A DNA stretch of 12,360 nucleotides from an uncultured bacterium. GTDB taxonomy: Bacteria; Patescibacteriota; Minisyncoccia; Phycocordibacterales; UBA918. Location: the NCBI GenBank assembly GCA_913050645.1, contig CAJXAG010000031.1, forward strand, positions 1-12,360, written 5' to 3'. The position numbers and the translations under genes are program-made. The notes below the pieces were generated by a model. It saw only the letters and a list, made by a program, of their open reading frames with translations, had not been told where the DNA came from and did not search any database. Of the stretch, positions 1-6,253 are shown piece after piece. Every line of letters begins with the position of its first letter. The stretch's first letter is position 1.

Positions 1-1
1 C

Positions 2-49
2 ATCGCAGCCACGGGGATATTTTATATCTTCGTGATTATCAACCCATAA
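2..49 (+). CDS. possible C-terminal tail of an upstream membrane protein (partial)
   Basis: Frame 2 is open from the window edge to a TAA at 47-49 and encodes a short hydrophobic tail (IAATGIFYIFVIINP) that looks like the end of a membrane helix. It would end 15 bases before the acetyltransferase ATG, a normal operon spacing. Frame 1 is also open, to 99, and would overlap the next gene by about 35 bases, so the choice of frame is a guess. Too little is present to name a product. Confidence 0.3.
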   Translation: MAATGIFYIFVIINP

Positions 50-64
50 TAATGGAGAAACACT

Positions 65-607
65 ATGGGCAACAGACAGATCTTTCTACGCGGGCATAGC
101 GTAGACCTCGTACTCTTAACTGAAAACGACGCAGAGACAATGGCACGTTGGATTAACGATGCTGAGGTAAACCAGTTCCTCAGCATGGGAGCTCAGCCAC
201 TAACACATGAAGATGAAGTTACGTTTGTACAAAATGCATACAAAACTGACGCACATGTGGTTTTAGGCATTTGGCACAATGCCGACCAAAAACTCATTGG
301 CAACACAGGCTTTCACCAGATCGACCAACTCAACCAAACCGCGTCGTTTGGTATTGTCATTGGTGAAAAGGACTACTGGAGCAAGGGCGTCGGCAGCGAA
401 GCACTTGACCTCATGCTCAGTTACGCGTTTACCATTCGCAACTTGCGCAATGTGACACTCAGCGTCTTTGGACAAAATGCACGCGCAATTCGTTGCTACG
501 AAAAGTGCGGCTTTGTGCCCGTAGGTACATATACGGCACATCGCTTTAAGTCAGGGGCATGGCAAGATGAGCATCTTATGATTGCTCACAACCCACTGTA
601 TGCTTGA
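65..607 (+). CDS. GNAT-family N-acetyltransferase, RimJ/RimL-like
   Basis: Cytoplasmic acetyltransferase of 180 aa, a full-length single GNAT domain, expected to move an acetyl group from acetyl-CoA to an amine. The substrate cannot be read from the sequence; RimJ/RimL relatives acetylate ribosomal-protein N-termini, but many act on small molecules or antibiotics. Visible family marks are the N-terminal RG-x-VDLVLLTENDAE strand/helix, the acetyl-CoA pyrophosphate loop WSKGVGSEAL (about residues 104-113, fitting Q/R-x-x-G-x-G/A), and the C-terminal NARAIRCYEKCGF motif (N138 to F150) with the usual Tyr at 144. The ATG is supported by GGAGAAA at 54-60. The stop is TGA. It is the only plus-strand gene on the left side and converges with the smc operon on a shared terminator. 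Confidence 0.9.
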   Translation: MGNRQIFLRGHSVDLVLLTENDAETMARWINDAEVNQFLSMGAQPLTHEDEVTFVQNAYKTDAHVVLGIWHNADQKLIGNTGFHQIDQLNQTASFGIVIGEKDYWSKGVGSEALDLMLSYAFTIRNLRNVTLSVFGQNARAIRCYEKCGFVPVGTYTAHRFKSGAWQDEHLMIAHNPLYA

Positions 608-615
608 GTATGTCC

Positions 616-648
616 AAAAAAGCACGGCGATGCAAAATCGCCGTGCTT
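616..648. terminator. bidirectional intrinsic terminator
   Basis: A perfect 12-bp stem (620-631 with 637-648, core AGCACGGCGAT) closes a 5-base loop. Read on the minus strand it is followed by six T (621-616), a strong intrinsic terminator for the smc-side operon. Read on the plus strand it follows the acetyltransferase stop by 12 bases, but its T-tract is weaker (CTTCTT). It lies between two converging genes. Confidence 0.85.
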
Positions 649-663
649 CTTACGTCATTCATC

Positions 664-810
664 CTACTCAATAGATGCTTTTGCTGCAGCATCCTGTTCA
701 ACAACAAGCGACAATACTGCCTTTAGAGAGTCGCGCTCTGTAGCAGATAAATGACCACCTTCAGCATCAGGGAAACGTTCGGTATGTGATTCTGCTTTAA
801 ATTTTTCCAT
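664..810 (-). CDS. small orphan protein, 48 aa
   Basis: A short ORF starting ATG at 810 and ending TAG at 664, between smc and the terminator. The product is hydrophilic and acidic (begins MEKFKAESHTERFPDAEGGH, ends QDAAAKASIE), with a central stretch that could form one amphipathic helix (ATERDSLKAVLSLVVEQ). It has no cysteines, signal peptide or membrane segment, and I do not recognise a family. It is supported by its position as last gene before a strong minus-strand terminator and by protein-like composition. Against it, there is no Shine-Dalgarno sequence just upstream. An in-frame TAG two codons before the ATG rules out a longer form. It could be co-transcribed with smc, whose stop lies 80 bases upstream. 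Confidence 0.5.
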   Translation of the reverse strand: MEKFKAESHTERFPDAEGGHLSATERDSLKAVLSLVVEQDAAAKASIE

Positions 811-836
811 ACACTATTTTGCAACTGCGACCGCTT

Positions 837-877
837 TCCTGCCCTGACGACTCCTTACGTCGTCTCTAGGAGCAGGA
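837..877. repeat. imperfect hairpin between smc and the 48-aa ORF
   Basis: TCCTGCCCT at 837-845 pairs with AGGAGCAGGA at 868-877 (one bulged A), then GACGAC at 846-851 pairs with GTCGTC at 859-864, leaving a 7-base loop. No T-tract follows on the minus strand, so it is unlikely to end transcription. It could be a processing site or mRNA 3' stabiliser after smc. On the minus strand the loop and its closing base carry AAGGAG, but this is over 40 bases from the next ATG. Confidence 0.6.
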
Positions 878-889
878 TAAACATCAAAT

Positions 890-3166
890 TTACTTTGCTA
901 CAGCGACTGCTTCATCAAATTTAACGGATAATAGTTTGGATACTCCATCGCCTCCCATTGTCACTCCATAGAGGATACCTGCGCGGCTCATTGTTTCTCG
1001 GTTGTGTGTTATAAGAATAAGCTGTGACTTCTGTGCAAGCGCTTCGATCATGTCGCCATAACGTCGAGAATTTGCCTCATCAAGCGCTGCGTCAGTCTCG
1101 TCGAGGATAATAAATAACGGCGGGTTGATCTGACTCATTGCAAAAATAAGTGCAATCGACGTCAGCGCTCGCTCACCTCCAGAAAGCATATCCAGACCCG
1201 TCACCTTCTTGTTAGGCAACTTCACTGAAAGTTCAATTCCCTCTTGTGCTTCTTCATCTTCCACTTCTTCATCTATCTCAATTTCCTCGCCAAACTCATC
1301 TTCAGCCTTTTTCTTTTGTTTGATTTTGGGCTTCACTCGTAACAGCTTTGCCTCGCCGCCACCAAACATTAACGCGAAGAATCGATTAAACTCAGCTCCG
1401 ATCTTATCAATACCCGCGACAAATTGTTCATTAAGCTGTTGTGTCAGCTCTTTAATCAATTCTTCTAGTTTAGTGACCGACGCTTCAAGGTCAGCAATTT
1501 CATGCACCAAAAATTCATCACGCCCCTTTACCTCCTTGTATTCCTTTTCAATGTCTTCGTTTGCACCACCCAACTCCTCAAGGCGAATCTTCATCTTCTC
1601 GAGCTCACGACGTCGCTCACGTTGCTTGGTTCGTTCCTCGACAGCTATCATTGCATTAGTCACCAAAGTCCCGTCGTCAACGATTTCAAAGCTAAAGTAC
1701 TGTGACGCACCGCTACCAATGAGTGTGACCGCCTCTTGCAACTCACGCTTAAACTCCATACGGTCACGCTCAAGTACCGAGAGCTCGTCATCGATTCGTT
1801 GCACTATATTCTCGCACTCACGCTGCTCACCTACGATACGGAATACCTCGCGCTCCGCCTCACGACTCTCTAAAGACTCTGCTTCAATGGACGTTTTCAG
1901 TTCGTTGTATTGCGTGGTGAGCTTTTCTTCCTTTGTTGATATATTAACAATATCCTTTTCATTTTCCTGTAGCTCTTTAGCAATATCCTTTAACTCCTTT
2001 TCTTCTGTGTCGGTGTTCACTACAGCGGTTCCGGATGCGTTTTGTACAAACTTCTTGAATGTATGCACCACGTCTGAGAGCGCCCGCTGCAGTAGCGACG
2101 GGTCATCGCTTTTAACTGCTTTGTCTACTTGCGACTCAATGGCAGCAAGAATTTTCTTTACCTCACCAATTGGAATCGGTGCCTCAGACTCAGAGCTGCT
2201 CTTTTCTTGTGCTTGACGTATACGACGTTCAAGAAAACTTACCTGCCCTTCAAGCTGACCACTTTTACGTAAAAGTGTTTGACGTTTTGCACGGGTTGCA
2301 GAAATCTGCTCTTCAAGCGTCACCAATTCACCGCTTTTCTCGTCATTTTCACTCTCGGAAAGCACTTTTTTTGCTTTTATGAGCTGCTCTTTAAGCTCAT
2401 CGAGCTTCTCTAAAGGTTCTTGTCGCTCTAGTTTCAAGCGATCACTATGATGTGCAATATATGTATCTTCGCGTTTGAGGTACTCAGCGTAGACGTTTGT
2501 AAGTTCTTCTCGTAGCGCGATAGACCGTTCAATTTTCTTTACCTGCCGTTCTAAAAATTTCAGGTGTGGCGCAACCTCTCGACGCAGCGACTGAACCTTT
2601 TCAATATTTTCAGTGGTTTTCTTCAGCTTCTTTTCAGACTCGATCTTTTTATATTGAAATACCTTCAGACCCAACGCATCCTCGATCATTTCTCGACGCT
2701 CTTTTGCGGCAGCAGAAAGGATACGGTCTGCTTCGCCTTGCGAGATGATATGATGCCCTGTTGAGCCAATGTTTGCGGCAGAAAGTAACTCCTGCACATC
2801 CTTCAGACGTACTTTTGAGCCGTTGATGAGATATTCATTTTGACCATCGCGATGCACGGTTCGTTCAAGCTCGATTTCATCAAAATCCATCGGGAATACA
2901 CGCTTGGTGTTATCAAGCTGTACACTGACTGAAGCCTTGTTCCCTCGAGAGGTGCTGTCTGAACCGTTGAATATAAGATCTGCACCTTTCTTTGCGCGCA
3001 TGCCTTTTGTGGACTGCTCTCCAAGTACAAAGCGAAACGACTCGGCAACGTTACTTTTTCCTGAGCCATTGGGACCCACAATCGCAGTGATAGGCGCACT
3101 AAACTCCAGCTCGCTTTTTTTAGCAAACGACTTAAAGCCACCGATGGTTAAATGCTTCAGATACAT
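890..3166 (-). CDS. smc: short SMC-like chromosome segregation ATPase
   Basis: SMC-family ATPase that in bacteria organises and helps segregate the nucleoid. Both ABC half-heads are intact. The N-head (about 1-165) has the Walker A loop GPNGSGKSN at 31-39 and the SMC-type segment GHHIISQGEADRIL. The C-head (about 600-758) has the signature LSGGERALT at 661-669, Walker B LFIILDE at 684-690 and D-loop DAALDEAN. Between them are charged heptad-like coils of only about 160 and 200 residues. They flank a Ser/Glu/Pro-containing linker at roughly 322-392 where a hinge should be; I see no glycine-rich hinge motif. The length of 758 aa compares with about 1,150-1,200 for usual bacterial SMC. The C-head also carries an extra Lys-then-Glu/Asp-rich insertion (about 615-645). 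The start lies 6 bases after the prepilin 1 stop, implying coupled translation. No scpA or scpB is in the window. A RecN- or Rad50-like protein is an alternative, but the head motifs fit SMC best. Confidence 0.88.
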   Translation of the reverse strand: MYLKHLTIGGFKSFAKKSELEFSAPITAIVGPNGSGKSNVAESFRFVLGEQSTKGMRAKKGADLIFNGSDSTSRGNKASVSVQLDNTKRVFPMDFDEIELERTVHRDGQNEYLINGSKVRLKDVQELLSAANIGSTGHHIISQGEADRILSAAAKERREMIEDALGLKVFQYKKIESEKKLKKTTENIEKVQSLRREVAPHLKFLERQVKKIERSIALREELTNVYAEYLKREDTYIAHHSDRLKLERQEPLEKLDELKEQLIKAKKVLSESENDEKSGELVTLEEQISATRAKRQTLLRKSGQLEGQVSFLERRIRQAQEKSSSESEAPIPIGEVKKILAAIESQVDKAVKSDDPSLLQRALSDVVHTFKKFVQNASGTAVVNTDTEEKELKDIAKELQENEKDIVNISTKEEKLTTQYNELKTSIEAESLESREAEREVFRIVGEQRECENIVQRIDDELSVLERDRMEFKRELQEAVTLIGSGASQYFSFEIVDDGTLVTNAMIAVEERTKQRERRRELEKMKIRLEELGGANEDIEKEYKEVKGRDEFLVHEIADLEASVTKLEELIKELTQQLNEQFVAGIDKIGAEFNRFFALMFGGGEAKLLRVKPKIKQKKKAEDEFGEEIEIDEEVEDEEAQEGIELSVKLPNKKVTGLDMLSGGERALTSIALIFAMSQINPPLFIILDETDAALDEANSRRYGDMIEALAQKSQLILITHNRETMSRAGILYGVTMGGDGVSKLLSVKFDEAVAVAK

Positions 3167-3172
3167 AATTCA

Positions 3173-3595
3173 CTACTCAAGAATGATGATATAGATACCT
3201 CCAGGAGATCCCCCACACACCTTTTCGAGGTTGCTCCGTTGGTCATTTTCTAGTGTTGCATAGACAATGGGAACCGTGCGTCCGCCGCAATTATATTCAG
3301 AGTCATAGTAGAACTCTCCTTCAGGTAAAGTAGGTATGTGCTGCAGGAGCTCTGCCTCCAGTGCATTGTCGCTATTGATCTCCACCGGGTCTACACGAGC
3401 AGGATACGCGGCATTTTTGTTTGCATACAGTTTAAAGCCGAGTGCAATTTGCCCTAAATCGGCAATACGTGCTGAATCACGACTGTTTTCTCGTGCGCCG
3501 GTCATGGAAGCCGTGGTAATCCCTGCGAGCACTGCGATAATACCTATGACTACCAATATTTCCATAAGCGTAAACCCTCTATTGAAAGCTTTCAT
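3173..3595 (-). CDS. type IV pilin-like / type II secretion pseudopilin (prepilin 1)
   Basis: A 140-aa precursor with a textbook class III signal peptide: a short basic leader MKAFNRG, cleavage before F8, then FTLMEILVVIGIIAVLAG with the conserved Glu at mature position 5. After prepilin peptidase cleavage and N-methylation it would assemble through this hydrophobic helix into a pilus or pseudopilus at the membrane. The C-terminal domain is small, with a cysteine pair (C102 and C126) that could form the disulfide loop seen in many minor pilins. The ATG at 3595 places the leader correctly and no strong ribosome binding site is visible. It lies between prepilin 2 and smc. The specific role (major pilin, minor pilin or GspG/H-like) cannot be decided from sequence. 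Confidence 0.85.
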   Translation of the reverse strand: MKAFNRGFTLMEILVVIGIIAVLAGITTASMTGARENSRDSARIADLGQIALGFKLYANKNAAYPARVDPVEINSDNALEAELLQHIPTLPEGEFYYDSEYNCGGRTVPIVYATLENDQRSNLEKVCGGSPGGIYIIILE

Positions 3596-3609
3596 ATGCT
3601 TATTTTATC

Positions 3610-3654
3610 ATGCACAACGCCTGGAAAAGCTTTGCTTTTCCAGGCGTTGTGCAT
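3610..3654. repeat. perfect 21-bp hairpin between the two prepilin genes
   Basis: Bases 3610-3630 are the exact reverse complement of 3634-3654, leaving a TTT apex (C-TTT-G). On the minus strand it begins 19 bases after the prepilin 2 stop and ends 14 bases before the prepilin 1 ATG. No U-tract follows, so it is not a classical terminator. An RNase III site, a stability element or a mobile palindrome are all possible. Its outer end (GCACAAC/GTTGTGC) matches that of the hairpin at 4191-4233. Confidence 0.85.
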
Positions 3655-3673
3655 ACAAAACAATCATCCGTTG

Positions 3674-4177
3674 TCAGGACGGATCTCCACAGGTAGTTAC
3701 TCCAATTGTGGTATCAGACCACCAATTTTGAGCAGTTGCGCCACGATCAGTTTCTCCGTTCGTCCACATGCGATAGTGACCGTCATCATTTTTTGGATTT
3801 TTATCTCGACACCAGTTGTCATAAAAATACATTTGTGAGGTTGTCCAATTGCCTGTATATGCTTCATTTTGTGGATCAACGGGCAACACCTCGATAAGTC
3901 CTTCAGTCACCAGCACTTCTAAACAACCACCCGAACCAAAACTCTCATAATATCTACACTTACCATCTGCAGCAGAAGGATACCTTCCGTATTTATCAGC
4001 AAAAAGTCTTAGAGGTACCTGGAGCTGTTCAAGTTCAGCAACGCGTTCTTTATCACGTACGTCCTTCCGAGCATTTGCCATACCAGCAAGCACAACACTC
4101 GTGAGCACGCCAATAATTCCTAATGCCACAAGTATCTCTACAAGAGTGAAGCCGCTTTTTTCTGCTCGGTATTTCAT
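3674..4177 (-). CDS. type IV pilin-like / type II secretion pseudopilin (prepilin 2)
   Basis: A 167-aa precursor with a class III signal: leader MKYRAEKSG, cleavage before F10, then FTLVEILVALGIIGVLTSVV with Glu at mature position 5. The C-terminal domain has several cysteines and many Tyr/Trp residues (YESFGSGGC, NWCRDKNPKNDDGHYRMW), resembling the GspG-type pseudopilin fold that many ultra-small bacteria use in pilus systems. I chose the ATG at 4177 because it gives a proper short basic leader; the frame is open to 4240 but that form would add 21 unlikely residues and run through a perfect hairpin. The stop is TGA. It shares only the N-terminal helix with prepilin 1, so if the two arose by duplication the C-terminal domains have since diverged. 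It is flanked on both sides by long perfect hairpins. Confidence 0.85.
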   Translation of the reverse strand: MKYRAEKSGFTLVEILVALGIIGVLTSVVLAGMANARKDVRDKERVAELEQLQVPLRLFADKYGRYPSAADGKCRYYESFGSGGCLEVLVTEGLIEVLPVDPQNEAYTGNWTTSQMYFYDNWCRDKNPKNDDGHYRMWTNGETDRGATAQNWWSDTTIGVTTCGDPS

Positions 4178-4190
4178 ACTAATATCGTAG

Positions 4191-4233
4191 CACAACAAAA
4201 CCACAAACGCTTCGCGTTTGTGGTTTTGTTGTG
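4191..4233. repeat. perfect 19-bp hairpin between rnc and prepilin 2
   Basis: Bases 4191-4209 are the exact reverse complement of 4215-4233, with the loop CTTCG. On the minus strand it follows the rnc stop by 13 bases and ends 13 bases before the prepilin 2 ATG. It contains T-runs within the stem but no free U-tract follows, so termination would be weak. A stem this long in the RNA is a plausible RNase III substrate, notable directly after the RNase III gene. Confidence 0.85.
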
Positions 4234-4246
4234 TAGACACACTGCT

Positions 4247-4951
4247 TTACCAGTTCTTTGCTGCAATAGCTTTTTCTGCTGCATCCTGTTCCGCCTCCTG
4301 TTTTGCGCGACCATTTCCTTCCGCAACCTTTTCGTCTTTGAGGAAGACTCCCACAGTAAAGACACGATCATGATCAGGTCCAACTTGTGCAAGAGTTTCG
4401 TATGATGGCGTAATGCCCACATTCTCCTGCGCAACTTCCTGGAAACGACTCTTTGGATCTTGCCACAGTCGCTTCTCAACAATCTGTTCTGTCTTCGGGA
4501 AAAGGTGCGTTGCAATGAACTCCTTGGCTGCATCGTACCCACGATCCATATACAGCGCGCCAATCAACGCTTCAAATACATTTGCAAGAATATACTGTCG
4601 TGCGCGACCCATATCCTTTGCTTCACCTTTGGACATCAACAGGTAGTCGTTTATCCCAAGCTTCGTTGACGCATCTGCAAGTGAGACGGTGTTGACCAAT
4701 GCCGCGCGTACGGCAGTGAGTTCCCCTTCTGGTTTTTCTGGGTACTTCTGGAACAAAAAGTCGGTAATAACCAGTTCTAGTACTGCATCACCTAAAAACT
4801 CAAGCCGTTCGTTGTGGTCTTGCGTTGCTTCACGGTTTTCGTTCAGATACGAACGGTGCGTAATTGCGGTAAGGAGGTGCATTTTATCGTCAAACACACA
4901 TCCAAGCAGCTTTTCAACCTTTTCTAAATTAACTTCAATTTCTTCAGACAT
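4247..4951 (-). CDS. rnc: ribonuclease III
   Basis: Double-strand-specific endoribonuclease of 234 aa, which matures rRNA precursors and processes structured mRNAs as a homodimer in the cytoplasm. The N-terminal catalytic domain (about 1-155) holds the signature NERLEFLGDAVLE, with E51 and D55 matching E. coli E41 and D45, and ILANVFEALIGALY with E127 matching E117. The position matching E. coli D114 is Asn (N124), a change seen in some other bacterial RNase IIIs, so it need not mean loss of activity. The C-terminal double-stranded-RNA-binding domain (about 163-233) has the usual P-x-Y strand, GPDHDRVF and the GxGRAKQEAEQDAA helix. The start has no clear Shine-Dalgarno. Its neighbour smc is kept two genes downstream, as in many bacteria, but with two prepilins between. 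Confidence 0.95.
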   Translation of the reverse strand: MSEEIEVNLEKVEKLLGCVFDDKMHLLTAITHRSYLNENREATQDHNERLEFLGDAVLELVITDFLFQKYPEKPEGELTAVRAALVNTVSLADASTKLGINDYLLMSKGEAKDMGRARQYILANVFEALIGALYMDRGYDAAKEFIATHLFPKTEQIVEKRLWQDPKSRFQEVAQENVGITPSYETLAQVGPDHDRVFTVGVFLKDEKVAEGNGRAKQEAEQDAAEKAIAAKNW

Positions 4952-5266
4952 AGAAAATAATTATGTTTCTAATATCCAACACGCGATATACATTACAAGC
5001 GACGTCTCATCCGTCTTCTATAATCTACTAACGAATTGGTGTTTCCACTATACACAAGTTTGATAAAATTGGTAGCAAACAAGCAGCTACTATCTTTTAT
5101 GGTGGGGCTATTTTCTTTTATCACCATGCTCGTCGCCGTATTTTGGAACTGAAATACAAAAATATGCGCGGCGCATGAATAAAATATTCGGAGCTGTATT
5201 TCTTATACAGTGAGAAATATTTTATGAAATGCAACAAAGCAGATTGAAGTATTTTCAGTTCCAAAA
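4952..5266. other. structured intergenic region between nusB and rnc
   Basis: This 315-base gap holds no convincing gene. Part of it is the inverted duplication listed separately. Inside that lie a small palindrome ATGCGC-G-GCGCAT (5164-5176) and a 10-bp stem ATAAAATATT (5179-5188 with 5216-5225), itself enclosing CTGTAT/ATACAG (5194-5199 with 5205-5210). The rest (4952-5118) is AT-rich leader for rnc. A minus-strand TATAGT at 5052-5047 and a plus-strand TATAAT at 5021-5026 are possible -10 boxes without convincing -35 partners. A small structured RNA cannot be excluded. Confidence 0.4.
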
Positions 5267-5294
5267 TTATTTTTTGGCGACGAGCATGGTAATA
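5119..5294. repeat. inverted duplication overlapping the nusB 3' end
   Basis: The left arm (5119-5155) and right arm (5249-5294) are near-perfect reverse complements. They share a 15-base block (ACCATGCTCGTCGCC), then TTTTGGAACTGAAAATAC with one deletion, and TATYACC outside. Six extra bases sit in the right arm, where the nusB stop lies. The spacer of about 90 bases is itself palindromic, so the whole segment can fold as one long rod. The right arm encodes the last residues of NusB-NUDIX. No transposase is present; it may be a MITE-like element, a strand-switch duplication or a 3' RNA structure. Confidence 0.65.
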
Positions 5295-6160
5295 GCTTTG
5301 GTAACAATAGGTAGAATATCTTCGTAAAAGTTCAAATCCAAAATATCTGCTACTTTAAACCACTGTGCGTCGTCAAGACCACCCTTCTTCTCAAGTGTTA
5401 GCTCAGCATACGTCGAACTCGCTAAAAAATAGGTTACTTGCTTGCGCACTTTTCCAAGCTCCGGGTGTGATGCAACATATTCGTTGTGACCGAGCTCGGC
5501 TTCAATCTCCACCTCAAGACCAATCTCTTCCTTCAATGCACGCGTTGCACCCGCTTCAAGTTCTTCATCTTCGGCAATCTTTGACTTAGAAAGTGTCCAA
5601 TGTCCAAAAATATCATGCACAAGCGCAAGATACATATCCTCACCTTCTTGTGCGTATACCACAGCTCCTGCCAGACGCTGGATCGGCATCTGATCAAACG
5701 GTACTGCTTTCTTACGTGTACTCTGCTCATCCTTTCCGGGCTCACCAATCTCTTTATACACTGCACCAAGCACACCATTTACAAACCGTGAGCTGTTTTC
5801 CCCACCAAACTGCTTTGCAAGTTCAATTGCTTCGTTAATCGCCACCTTGGCGGGCACTTCTTTCCGATCAGCAAAAAGTAGCTCATAGAGACCCAAACGA
5901 AGAATATTTCGATCGACTGGAGAAATGCGATCAATTGGCCAGTCTGGTGCAGCCTTCTCAATAACCTGATCAAGCTCAGGTTGTTTACTCATCACGCCAT
6001 CAAGAAGCTTATCAATGAAAGCGTTGTCAGTTTTATTCGCCGCAAACTCGTCTATGTTGCGCTCGAGCACTTCCTGCACTCCTTTTTTGTCTATATCATT
6101 TAAATCCCACTCAAAGAGTGTCTGAAGAACAATTGATCTCGATAAATGTCGATTTGCCAT
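5267..6160 (-). CDS. nusB: NusB antitermination factor fused to a NUDIX-like domain
   Basis: A 297-aa two-domain protein. Residues 1-140 are a full NusB, the all-helical RNA-binding factor that joins NusE/S10 on boxA RNA to prevent early termination in rRNA operons. Clear marks are SRSIVLQTLFEWD near the start, DRNILRLGLYELLF (83-96) and VPAKVAINEAIELAKQFGG (102-120) with SSRFVNGVLGAV. After a polar linker (about 141-152), residues 153-297 form a NUDIX hydrolase-like fold closest in look to the diadenosine-tetraphosphatase group (FGHWTLSKSKI). The NUDIX box GX5EX7REUXEEXGU is degraded: Ser193 replaces the first Gly and Ala208 the Glu after Arg207, while E199, E211, E212 and G214 remain. Activity is therefore uncertain. 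There is one ATG and no frameshift; the join is in frame. An extended -10 promoter lies about 28 bases upstream. Confidence 0.9.
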   Translation of the reverse strand: MANRHLSRSIVLQTLFEWDLNDIDKKGVQEVLERNIDEFAANKTDNAFIDKLLDGVMSKQPELDQVIEKAAPDWPIDRISPVDRNILRLGLYELLFADRKEVPAKVAINEAIELAKQFGGENSSRFVNGVLGAVYKEIGEPGKDEQSTRKKAVPFDQMPIQRLAGAVVYAQEGEDMYLALVHDIFGHWTLSKSKIAEDEELEAGATRALKEEIGLEVEIEAELGHNEYVASHPELGKVRKQVTYFLASSTYAELTLEKKGGLDDAQWFKVADILDLNFYEDILPIVTKAITMLVAKK

Positions 6161-6187
6161 AAAATAATGAACTTTATTACTGAGGAC

Positions 6188-6196
6188 AGTATACCA
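6188..6196 (-). promoter_or_regulatory. extended -10 promoter for nusB
   Basis: On the minus strand TGGTATACT reads as an extended -10 element (TGn plus TATACT). A start near 6181 would give a leader of about 20 bases. No good -35 is seen, as is allowed for extended -10 promoters. It lies between the rpmF terminator and the nusB start, so nusB can be expressed separately. Confidence 0.5.
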
Positions 6197-6209
6197 CTAG
6201 TGCAGTGCG

Positions 6210-6237
6210 CAAAAGTCCGGCAGAAGCCGGACTTTTG
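6210..6237 (-). terminator. rpmF terminator hairpin
   Basis: A perfect 12-bp stem (6210-6221 with 6226-6237, core AAAAGTCCGGC) with a 4-base loop starts 16 bases after the rpmF stop. On the minus strand its descending arm ends in TTTT, so the U-run is paired with the A-run, giving a moderate intrinsic terminator. Confidence 0.7.
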
Positions 6238-6253
6238 TGGATTGTTACAAGTA

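Noticed and set aside
1209..2216. A 335-aa plus-strand ORF opposite smc
   Set aside because: It is the antisense of Glu/Lys-rich coiled-coil codons and so is almost all Ser, Phe and Ala. It has no ribosome binding site, and the minus strand clearly encodes SMC.
890..3166. SMC as a truncated or frameshifted pseudogene
   Set aside because: Both heads with all nucleotide-binding motifs are present in one frame, so the short length reflects short arms rather than a broken end.
3610..4233. The paired hairpins as part of a CRISPR array
   Set aside because: Only two copies, unrelated stem sequences and a full gene between them; no regular repeat-spacer pattern and no cas genes.
4178..4240. N-terminal extension of prepilin 2 to an ATG at 4240
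   Set aside because: It would put 21 extra residues before the class III leader and be translated through a perfect 19-bp hairpin. The ATG at 4177 gives a normal basic leader.
4174..4563. A 129-aa minus-strand ORF overlapping rnc in another frame
   Set aside because: Arg/Lys-rich shadow of the double-stranded-RNA-binding region; rnc is unambiguous.
5101..5160. A short coding region in the left arm of the nusB inverted repeat
   Set aside because: The plus-strand frame containing the copied codons stops within about eight codons and lacks a ribosome binding site.
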